A program made the position numbers and the translations under genes. Shown piece by piece: positions 1 to 5,490 of a DNA stretch of 5,490 nt (the first letter of the stretch is position 1; each line of letters opens with the position of its first letter). A model generated the notes under the pieces. The model saw only the letters and a list, made by a program, of their open reading frames with translations. It had not been told where the DNA came from and searched no databases. Location of the stretch: positions 1-5,490 of the forward strand of contig JAISXN010000096.1 of assembly GCA_031270525.1 (NCBI GenBank), given 5' to 3'. This stretch comes from Candidatus Symbiothrix sp. (GTDB taxonomy: Bacteria; Bacteroidota; Bacteroidia; Bacteroidales; Azobacteroidaceae).

Positions 1-165
1 ATGAAAGAAGAATGGGTTATATCTATCAAAAAACAATCTGAAAATCAAGATTCTGCATTTTTCTTTAAACAATGGGGAACTTGGGGCAGCGATGGTGTGA
101 AAAGAAATAAGCACGAGAATGGAAAATTGATTAACGGAAAAATATATCAGGCTATGCCTGTTTAA
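1..165 (+). CDS. C-terminal end of a phage Gp37/Gp68-like (DUF5131) protein, partial at the left edge
   Basis: The frame is open from the window edge to a TAA at 163-165 and encodes 54 residues. Residues 20-26 read FFFKQWG, followed by a charged lysine-rich stretch and a closing block (GKLINGKIYQAMPV). This arrangement matches, from memory, the end of the phage Gp37/Gp68 family (DUF5131): Trp-Val helix, FFFKQWG, then L-x-G-x-x-(Y/W)-x-x-M-P. Family members are usually over 200 residues, so the ATG at position 1 is probably an internal methionine and most of the gene lies upstream; a truncated remnant is also possible. The N-terminal half of the family carries a cysteine motif resembling radical-SAM clusters, not visible here. 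Such genes are often paired with tcmP, the three-Cys-motif partner. The biochemical function is unknown to me. G+C is 33%, well below murC. It ends 12 bases before murC and in the same frame. Confidence 0.75.
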   Translation: MKEEWVISIKKQSENQDSAFFFKQWGTWGSDGVKRNKHENGKLINGKIYQAMPV

Positions 166-177
166 ACAGTAAATGAT

Positions 178-1578
178 ATGTGCAAAAGGCAGGATAAAAA
201 AACAAACAATTTCTACTTCATCGGCATCGGCGGCATCGGCATGAGCAATCTCGCCCGCTATTTCCTCGCCAAAGGCAAAAAAATAGCCGGATACGACCGC
301 GTCGAATCGGATTTGACAAGGCAATTAAGCAGAGAAGGCGCCGAAATTCATTATGAAGACAATGTCGATTTGATTCCGTCCGCATTCAAAGATAAAACGC
401 AAACGTTGGTCGTTTGGACGCCCGCCGTCCCCAACGACCACTCCGAACTGACGTTTTTCCGCGAAAACGGTTTCGAACTCATGAAACGCGCACAAGTCCT
501 GGGCGAAATCACCCGCACAACACGCGGATTGTGTGTCGCCGGCACACACGGCAAAACAACCGTTTCAAGCATGATTGCCCACCTCCTGAAACAGTCGAAA
601 GTGGATTGCAACGCCTTCCTCGGTGGAATTCTGAAAAACTACAACAGCAACCTCCTGCTGTCCGACACGAGCGACCTGACGGTGATTGAAGCCGATGAAT
701 ACGACCGCTCTTTCCACTGGTTAAGCCCCTATATGGCAGTAATCACCTCCGTTTCGCCCGACCATTTGGATATTTACGGAACCGAAGCCGCCTATAAAGA
801 AAGTTTCAGTCACTTCGCCTCGCTAATCAAAGAAAATGGCGTTTTGCTGATAGAAGCAGGAGTCGATATCCCGCTTAACCTTAAAGCAGGAGTAAAAGTT
901 TTCCGCTACGCGGAAGACCTTAAGCCACTTAGGAATCTTAAGACGGCTTTCCACGCCACAAACATCAAAATCACCAACGGCGAAATCACCTTCGACCTCG
1001 TCACCCCCGAAAGAACAATCCCCAACATTCAATTAGGCGTCCCGGTAAAAATCAACGTCCTCAACGGAGTAGCAGCCATGGCGATTGCCTGTTTGAACGG
1101 TGTTTCCGACGATGAACTGAGAGCCGGAATGGCCTCTTTCCAGGGAGCCAAACGCCGGTTTGATTTCCATATCAAACGCGATGATTTGGTGTTGATAGAC
1201 GATTACGCCCATCACCCCGACGAACTGCGGGAAAGCATCACCTCCGTCCGGCTACTGTATCCGGACAAGAAGCTGACGGTTATTTTCCAACCGCATTTAT
1301 ATTCGCGCACCCGTGATTTTTACAAAGGATTCGCCGAATCGCTCTCTCTGGCCGACGAAGTAATTCTGATTCCGATTTATCCTGCACGCGAAGAACCGAT
1401 TCCGGGCATTTCCTCCCAAACGATTCTGGACTGGGTGACAAGTCCCGAAAAACACTTGTTCGGCAAAGCGGAATTATTGGAACACATAAAGAAAAGCAGA
1501 TACGAAGCGCTCCTGATTGCCGGCGCAGGCGACATTGAACTTTTGGTCGAACCTATAAAAAATATTTTAAATGTTTAA
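178..1578 (+). CDS. murC: UDP-N-acetylmuramate--L-alanine ligase MurC
   Basis: Cytoplasmic ATP-dependent ligase that joins L-alanine to UDP-MurNAc, the first amino acid of the peptidoglycan stem peptide. The 466 residues match the family length and all three Mur-ligase domains are present. The N-terminal UDP-binding loop is FIGIGGIGMS (residues 14-23). The central ATPase domain has the P-loop GTHGKT (122-127), EADEYDRSF (171-179, metal-binding Glu171) and SPDHLDIYG (193-201, metal-binding His196). The C-terminal domain has GAKRRFD (323-329), DDYAHHPDEL (341-350), FQPHLYSRTRDF (370-381), YPAREEPIPGIS (401-412) and AGAGDIE (448-454). Where proteobacterial MurC has an HN-x-x-N block, this one reads INVLN (292-296), which I believe is usual in Bacteroidota. 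ATG 178 is the only reasonable start: the preceding in-frame stop is at 163 and the next Met (residue 22) would destroy the nucleotide loop. The 3' end overlaps ftsQ. Confidence 0.97.
   Translation: MCKRQDKKTNNFYFIGIGGIGMSNLARYFLAKGKKIAGYDRVESDLTRQLSREGAEIHYEDNVDLIPSAFKDKTQTLVVWTPAVPNDHSELTFFRENGFELMKRAQVLGEITRTTRGLCVAGTHGKTTVSSMIAHLLKQSKVDCNAFLGGILKNYNSNLLLSDTSDLTVIEADEYDRSFHWLSPYMAVITSVSPDHLDIYGTEAAYKESFSHFASLIKENGVLLIEAGVDIPLNLKAGVKVFRYAEDLKPLRNLKTAFHATNIKITNGEITFDLVTPERTIPNIQLGVPVKINVLNGVAAMAIACLNGVSDDELRAGMASFQGAKRRFDFHIKRDDLVLIDDYAHHPDELRESITSVRLLYPDKKLTVIFQPHLYSRTRDFYKGFAESLSLADEVILIPIYPAREEPIPGISSQTILDWVTSPEKHLFGKAELLEHIKKSRYEALLIAGAGDIELLVEPIKNILNV
1571..1578 (+). other. murC/ftsQ overlap (translational coupling site)
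   Basis: The octamer ATGTTTAA contains the ftsQ start codon (1571-1573) and the murC stop codon (TAA 1576-1578) in different frames. No Shine-Dalgarno sequence precedes this ATG; the leader is AT-only for the preceding 10 bases (AATATTTTAA). Translation of ftsQ is therefore probably coupled to termination on murC. The overlap is directly visible; the coupling is inferred. Confidence 0.8.
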
Positions 1579-2353
1579 GAAAATACTGATTGTTTTATTT
1601 GCGGTTCTTCTATTCGGTTACATAGGATTTACTATGGTTTACCTGAATTTTTTCCACGTTTCCGAAGACCTGGTCTGTAAAAAAGTCGAGGTAGAAATAG
1701 CAAATACATTGGGGCAAAACTATATCTCCGGGAATGAAGTCGTTACTTTGATGAAAAACATGAATGTATTTCCGGTTGGGAAAAAATTAAGTAAAATCAG
1801 CGCCTCCGAAATCGAAGGAAAACTCGCAAACAATAAACTGATTAAAAAAGCGGAATGTTTCAAAACCGTAGGCGGAGACGTAAAAATAAAAGTTTACCAA
1901 CGCATTCCGGTTATACGGATATTCTCGCAAAAAGGAAGCTATTACGTCGATAATGAGAGGAAAATAATGCCTGTCCCAAATAATTTTGCAGCGTACGTTC
2001 CGGTTGCCGTCGGAAATATCGACAACGAATATGCAGAAAAACAACTGTACGATTTTGCGAGCTTTTTACAGAAAGACAAATTTTGGAATTCCCAGATTAC
2101 ACAAATCTATGTAACCGCCAAACGAGATGTTATTTTAACCCCTATGGTTGGGAATCATCAAATTATTATGGGAAAAATAGAGGATTATAAAGAAAATTTA
2201 GATAAATTGCGAACGTTTTACGAAAAAGGATTGAATAAAATCGGGTGGAACAGGTATTCGACGATTAACCTGAAATATAAAAACCAGGTTGTTTGTACAT
2301 TAACCGCCGCCGCCTTGAAAGCACGGAGTGAAATATCGGATTCGACTGAATAA
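1571..2353 (+). CDS. ftsQ: Cell division protein FtsQ
   Basis: Single-pass inner-membrane divisome protein that connects the cytoplasmic Z ring with the periplasmic septal synthesis enzymes through FtsB and FtsL. The 260-residue product has a short basic cytoplasmic tip (MFKK) and one hydrophobic helix at about residues 5-27. A POTRA-like segment follows at about 37-112, ending in VKIKVYQRIPVIRIF (104-118), the typical FtsQ hinge. The beta domain contains YYVDNERKIMPV (124-135) and the closing strand WNRYSTINLKYKNQVVC (226-242), which I associate with Bacteroidota FtsQ. The tail ends in two tandem TAA codons (2351-2356). The sequence family is weakly conserved, so the call leans on the Arg-Ile-Pro motif, topology and position between murC and ftsA. 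Local base composition is strongly AT-rich (13 G/C in 2161-2220), lower than in murC or ftsZ, though the frame is intact. Confidence 0.93.
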   Translation: MFKKILIVLFAVLLFGYIGFTMVYLNFFHVSEDLVCKKVEVEIANTLGQNYISGNEVVTLMKNMNVFPVGKKLSKISASEIEGKLANNKLIKKAECFKTVGGDVKIKVYQRIPVIRIFSQKGSYYVDNERKIMPVPNNFAAYVPVAVGNIDNEYAEKQLYDFASFLQKDKFWNSQITQIYVTAKRDVILTPMVGNHQIIMGKIEDYKENLDKLRTFYEKGLNKIGWNRYSTINLKYKNQVVCTLTAAALKARSEISDSTE

Positions 2354-2375
2354 TAAATACATAAAGCATATAAAT
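2354..2375 (+). promoter_or_regulatory. AT-rich leader deciding the ftsA start
   Basis: These 22 bases between the ftsQ stop and the chosen ftsA ATG are almost all A and T, with only one G and two C, and contain no purine-rich Shine-Dalgarno core. This resembles the A/T-rich leaders that support initiation in Bacteroidota. It favours ATG 2376 over the in-frame ATG at 2328, which lies inside ftsQ. The composition is seen; the role in initiation is inferred. Confidence 0.5.
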
Positions 2376-3701
2376 ATGGAACAGTACATTGTTGCAATTG
2401 ACCCGGGAACTTCAAAAATAGTTGCCATGATTGCCCGGAAAGAAGCCGGTGGGAAAATATCTATTTTACGCACCCAAAAGGCAGACTCGGAAAACTCAAT
2501 CCGGAGAGGCTGCGTCTATAACGCAGAAGCTACCAGAGAAAAAATGGATTCTTTGATTCGTAGCTTAGATGAGGATTATGCCAAGCCTAAATTGCACGCT
2601 CCGATTGAGAGCGTATATGTAAGCATCGGAGGACAATCCTTGCATACGGAACGTTATAGCATTCGTAAACAAGTGGATAATGGAATGATTGACCAGTTGT
2701 TGTTGAACAGTATTGAGGAAGAAATCAAACAATACAAACCCGAATTGTATGAAGTATTGGAAATCCTTCCTCCCGAATACTATGTGGACGGACAATTAAA
2801 CCCAAGTCCCAGAGGCACCACCGCTTCTTCTATCGAAGTGCGTTATCAACTGATAGTCGTGAGCAATCCCAATTTGAAGACCTTGATAAGAAAATCGATT
2901 CCGGAGAAAATAGAAATTGAGGGATATGTAGTCGCACCTTTGGCCACAGCAGCAGCCGTATTGGAAAAAAAAGAGAAAGAATTGGGTTGCGCTTTGGTTG
3001 AATTTGGCGCCGGAGTCACTTACGTTTCCATCTATAAAAGCGGTATTCTAAGGTATTTATTCACAATCCCTTTAGGTGGTTTAGTAATTACTAAAGATAT
3101 TCGTTGCCTGAATGTTTCGGAAGAAGAAGCCGAAAATCTGAAAAAAAATTACGGCAGCGCTATCGCAGATTTTGAAGACATGAGAAAAATAACCATAGAT
3201 GAAGGACTTAGCACTTCACGTGAAATCGAAGTCAGGAATTTAAATATAATTATCGAAGCGCGAGCCGATGAAATTCTGGAAAACGTAATCCATCAGATTC
3301 AGGAATCGGGATATGAAGATTCGCTGGGTTCGGGGATTGTTATTACCGGTGGCGGCGTGATGCTCCGCCATTTGGAAGAATCTTTCCGGAATAAAGTGAA
3401 CAGGAACCTTCGTGTGGCGTATCCTACCGCTACCGGAATAAATCAACCGGCAGAGTATTCTACGATTATCGGTTTGTTAACCCTGGCGAAAAAGGAATCT
3501 GTGTATCCGGCAAAAGAAAACACCAATTTGCAGAAGTCTCTCCCGGAAAAAAATACTGTTAATGTTTCGGAAACATCAACCGGGCAAACCAAACTGCATC
3601 CTGGTGGAAAATCGTCTATAGGTAATAAAATTTCAAAAAAATTCACTCATTTAATGAATGATTTGTTTGACATAGAAAATGATAACATCGAAAATAAATA
3701 A
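2376..3701 (+). CDS. ftsA: Cell division protein FtsA
   Basis: Actin-like ATPase that tethers FtsZ filaments to the inner membrane and recruits later divisome proteins. With the start at 2376 the product is 441 residues and begins MEQYIVAIDPGTSK, placing the first phosphate loop (7-14) at the usual distance from the N terminus. The 1C/SHS2 region spans about residues 80-165 (VYVSIGGQSLHTER at 80-93). The second phosphate motif reads VEFGAGVTYVSIYKSG (208-223), with Glu where Asp is usual. IPLGG is at 231-235, EEAENLKKNYGSA at 250-262, and the adenosine motif VITGGGVMLRHLEE at 322-335. A polar linker (about 373-415) leads to a C-terminal basic/amphipathic helix (KKFTHLMNDLFDIE, 421-434), the likely membrane anchor. 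An alternative ATG at 2328 adds 16 basic residues and overlaps ftsQ by 26 bases; I think this unlikely. ftsZ begins 5 bases after the stop. Confidence 0.95.
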   Translation: MEQYIVAIDPGTSKIVAMIARKEAGGKISILRTQKADSENSIRRGCVYNAEATREKMDSLIRSLDEDYAKPKLHAPIESVYVSIGGQSLHTERYSIRKQVDNGMIDQLLLNSIEEEIKQYKPELYEVLEILPPEYYVDGQLNPSPRGTTASSIEVRYQLIVVSNPNLKTLIRKSIPEKIEIEGYVVAPLATAAAVLEKKEKELGCALVEFGAGVTYVSIYKSGILRYLFTIPLGGLVITKDIRCLNVSEEEAENLKKNYGSAIADFEDMRKITIDEGLSTSREIEVRNLNIIIEARADEILENVIHQIQESGYEDSLGSGIVITGGGVMLRHLEESFRNKVNRNLRVAYPTATGINQPAEYSTIIGLLTLAKKESVYPAKENTNLQKSLPEKNTVNVSETSTGQTKLHPGGKSSIGNKISKKFTHLMNDLFDIENDNIENK

Positions 3702-3706
3702 AGATT

Positions 3707-5023
3707 ATGGAAGAAAACAGGATAAAACCGGAAGACGAATTATTACAATTTGATTTTCCGAGAGAAATACCGTCCATCATTAAAGTATTGGGCGTTGGCG
3801 GCGGCGGCGGAAATGCCGTCACACACATGTACCGTGAAGGCGGTATCCGCGATGTATCTTTCGTTTTATGCAACACCGACAACCAAGCCATGTTGAGAAG
3901 CGAAGTGCCTATCAAAATGCAGTTAGGCAAACAGGCAACCGAAGGTCTGGGCGCCGGAGGAAAACCCGAAATGGGACGGAAAGCCGCCGAAGAAAGCATT
4001 GCCGATTTGGAACAATTACTGAGCGACGGAACCAAAATGGTATTTGTTACAGCCGGCATGGGCGGTGGAACCGGTACGGGCGCGGCTCCCATTGTAGCAG
4101 GCGTTGCCAAGAAAATGAACATATTGACGGTGGGAATTGTCACCATACCCTTCCTGTTTGAAGGCGTGAAAAAAATCATACAAGCCCTGAAAGGCGTTGA
4201 AGAAATCAGACAAAACGTCGACGCTTTGCTGGTAATTAACAACGAACGTCTGCGCGACGTTTACTTCGACCTCGACATTCCGAACGCTTTCAAAAAGGCC
4301 GACGATACTTTAACAATTGCCGCTAAAAGTATTTCGGAAATCATCACCGTAGCCGGTTATATCAACCTGGACTTCGCCGACGTTAATACCATTCTCCGCG
4401 ACGGCGGCGTCGCCATTATGAGTAACGGACTGGGCCGGGGCGAAAACCGCGTTTCGACAGCAATAAATAATGCCTTACATTCTCCCTTATTGAACAATAA
4501 TGACGTATTCAAGGCGAAGAAAATCCTGCTGAACATCACATTCGGCGCCGTCCAACCTTTAATGATGGAAGAAATGAACGAAGTTCACGATTTCATGGGA
4601 AAATTCAATTCCGATATTGAAGTAATCTGGGGTACAGCTTCCGACCCGGAATTGGAAGACAGCATCAAAATAACCATTTTGGCAACCGGTTTCGGCATCG
4701 AAGACGTTGTTCCTCTCACCGAAATCCAGGACGGAAGAAGAAAGGCGCTCGAAGATTCCAAAATCATCTGGGAAGCGCAAGAACTACCGCAATATCCCGA
4801 AGAAGAAGAATGGGTCCGCTATCTGTTGAAAAAATACTACGGAGAAGACGTTTCCATAGACAGGATTAAAACAAACCGTCCCAAACCGTTTATCTTCAAT
4901 TCCAACAATATGGATGATAACGAAATCATCGAAGCGCTAATCACTTATCCGGCTTACAACCGCAATCCGCAATTGATGCTCAACATTGCCCGGAAAGCGG
5001 AAGCCCGAAGAACAGCTAATTAA
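3707..5023 (+). CDS. ftsZ: Cell division GTPase FtsZ
   Basis: Tubulin-like GTPase that polymerises into the cytoplasmic Z ring and directs septal wall synthesis. The 438-residue product has every core motif: VLGVGGGGGNAVTHMY (27-42), NTDNQAM (56-62), the tubulin signature GMGGGTGTGAAP (117-128), PFLFEGVKK (148-156), ALLVINNERL (173-182), and the T7 synergy loop INLDFADVNTIL (219-230). Asn220, Asp222 and Asp225 are the equivalents of the E. coli catalytic-loop residues. MSNGLGRGENRV (238-249) replaces the more common MGxGxAxG block. After the fold, around residue 340, comes an acidic linker (YPEEEEW) and a tail with RPKPFIF (391-397), MDDNEIIEAL (402-411) and PAYNRN (415-420), matching my memory of Bacteroidota FtsZ rather than the proteobacterial C-terminal peptide. 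The last residues are basic (ARKAEARR). Start ATG 3707 follows ftsA by 5 bases; a frame disruption is not seen. Confidence 0.98.
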   Translation: MEENRIKPEDELLQFDFPREIPSIIKVLGVGGGGGNAVTHMYREGGIRDVSFVLCNTDNQAMLRSEVPIKMQLGKQATEGLGAGGKPEMGRKAAEESIADLEQLLSDGTKMVFVTAGMGGGTGTGAAPIVAGVAKKMNILTVGIVTIPFLFEGVKKIIQALKGVEEIRQNVDALLVINNERLRDVYFDLDIPNAFKKADDTLTIAAKSISEIITVAGYINLDFADVNTILRDGGVAIMSNGLGRGENRVSTAINNALHSPLLNNNDVFKAKKILLNITFGAVQPLMMEEMNEVHDFMGKFNSDIEVIWGTASDPELEDSIKITILATGFGIEDVVPLTEIQDGRRKALEDSKIIWEAQELPQYPEEEEWVRYLLKKYYGEDVSIDRIKTNRPKPFIFNSNNMDDNEIIEALITYPAYNRNPQLMLNIARKAEARRTAN

Positions 5024-5041
5024 TTGAAAATTATATACATT

Positions 5042-5490
5042 ATGTCACTATTTGATACAATCAGCAACGACATCAAATCCGCCATGCTGGCGAAAGACAG
5101 AATCCGTCTGGACGCATTGCGCGGAGTGAAGAAAGAATTTTTGGAAGCCAAAACCGCCAAAGGTGCGGACGGCGAACTGAGTGATGAAACAGCAGTGAAA
5201 ATCCTGCAAAAAATGATAAAGCAACGCAAAGACAGCGCTGCTATTTATCAGGAACAGAACCGCCCGGAACTGGCCGAAAAAGAATTGGCCGAATCCGGCG
5301 TTATCGAAGAATATCTGCCGAAACAAATGTCGCCCGAAGAGCTGGAAAATGCACTCAGGGAAATTATAGCCCAAGTAGGAGCCACTTCCGCCAAAGACAT
5401 GGGTAAAGTAATGGGCGTGGCAACGAAAGCATTGGCAGGAAAAACCGAAGGACGTTTAATTTCGGAGGCAGTGAAGCGCTTGTTGAATTG
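5042..5490 (+). CDS. yqeY: GatB/YqeY domain-containing protein, open at the right edge
   Basis: The frame runs from ATG 5042 to the edge with 149 complete codons and two bases (TG) of the next. That next codon could be TGA, which would give a 149-residue protein, the normal size of this family. Family features are the N-terminal helix MSLFDTISNDIKSAMLAKD (1-19), R-L-D-A-L-R-G-V-K (22-30), then E-T-A-V-K-I-L-Q-K-M-I-K-Q-R-K-D-S (49-64), EEYLPKQMSPEEL (89-101), and the C-terminal KDMGKVMG (118-125) and GRLISEAVKRLL (137-148). The domain resembles the helical tail domain of GatB, the glutamyl-tRNA amidotransferase subunit, and may bind tRNA. The stand-alone protein has no established reaction. 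It follows ftsZ by 18 AT-rich bases with no terminator between, so it is probably co-transcribed. Neighbourhood with ftsZ is, as far as I recall, common in Bacteroidota. Confidence 0.93.
   Translation, partial: MSLFDTISNDIKSAMLAKDRIRLDALRGVKKEFLEAKTAKGADGELSDETAVKILQKMIKQRKDSAAIYQEQNRPELAEKELAESGVIEEYLPKQMSPEELENALREIIAQVGATSAKDMGKVMGVATKALAGKTEGRLISEAVKRLLN

Noticed and set aside
148..163. Perfect 5-base inverted repeat CAGGC-TAT-GCCTG followed by TTT, a possible terminator after the upstream gene
   Set aside because: The stem is short, lies within coding sequence (last codons of the upstream gene) and is followed by only three T, so termination is unlikely.
160..167. Eight-base palindrome GTTTAAAC spanning the upstream stop codon
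   Set aside because: A single short palindrome with no second copy or flanking repeat in the window; it could be chance and does not support an attachment or operator site.
414..689. 91-codon plus-strand frame inside murC
   Set aside because: It is an Arg-rich out-of-frame reading of the conserved murC ATPase region with no start context or domain.
3644..3660. Near-palindrome centred on TCATT-T-AATGA near the end of ftsA
   Set aside because: The arms carry a mismatch, there is essentially no loop, and it encodes the conserved-looking C-terminal helix region of FtsA; no terminator T-run follows and ftsZ starts a few bases later.
3660..3672. TTTGTTTG motif near the end of ftsA resembling the Bacteroidota -7 element, possible ftsZ promoter
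   Set aside because: It departs from TAnnTTTG at the second base and I found no TTG element at the expected upstream distance, so a dedicated ftsZ promoter is not supported.
3799..3810. GGCGGC repeats, also present near 228-240
   Set aside because: They are codon runs for the glycine loops of FtsZ (GVGGGGGN) and MurC (GIGGIG), not independent repeats.
3643..4242. 199-codon open frame on the minus strand opposite the ftsZ start
   Set aside because: It lies antisense to highly conserved ftsZ codons, is rich in low-complexity Pro/Ala/Ser runs complementary to the Gly-rich GTPase motifs, and has no recognisable domain; it is a shadow of ftsZ.
5048..5374. 108-codon minus-strand open frame opposite yqeY
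   Set aside because: It is fully antisense to an intact family gene and shows only Phe/Leu-rich sequence expected from the complement of Glu/Lys-rich coding; no independent support.

Overview
The window is a segment of a dcw (division and cell wall) cluster from a bacterium of the phylum Bacteroidota, most likely order Bacteroidales. All six genes lie on the + strand and are tightly packed. The taxonomic call rests on several points. The gene order is murC-ftsQ-ftsA-ftsZ, with no ddlB or murB between murC and ftsQ. FtsA and FtsZ are of the Bacteroidota type. The FtsZ tail contains an RPKPFIF...PAYNRN block. No start codon has a Shine-Dalgarno sequence; AT-rich leaders precede the starts instead. 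I cannot place it below order level.

Layout. Positions 1-165 hold the C-terminal end of a protein that I recognise as the phage Gp37/Gp68 family (DUF5131). This accessory gene is not part of the classical dcw cluster. After 12 bases comes complete murC (178-1578), which overlaps ftsQ (1571-2353) by 8 bases. A 22-base gap leads to ftsA (chosen start 2376, end 3701), then 5 bases to ftsZ (3707-5023), then 18 bases to a GatB/YqeY-family gene (5042 to the window edge). The YqeY reading frame is open at the edge but has the family's normal length, so probably only the last stop base is missing. No intergenic stretch exceeds 22 bases, and I see no tRNA, rRNA, CRISPR, insertion sequence or convincing terminator.

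How the genes work together. MurC adds L-alanine to UDP-MurNAc in the cytoplasm, the first step of building the peptidoglycan stem peptide. FtsZ polymerises into the division ring, FtsA anchors it to the inner membrane, and FtsQ links the cytoplasmic ring to the periplasmic synthesis machinery. YqeY is a small helical protein related to the tail domain of the GatB amidotransferase subunit; its role is not established. The spacing suggests one transcript from at least murC to yqeY.

The part most worth following is the left edge. A DUF5131-type accessory gene sits where a Bacteroidota dcw cluster would normally have murG. It is clearly more AT-rich (55 G/C in 165 bases, 33%) than the murC samples I counted. 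The rest is a conserved housekeeping operon, and I found no convincing sign of a new system inside it.
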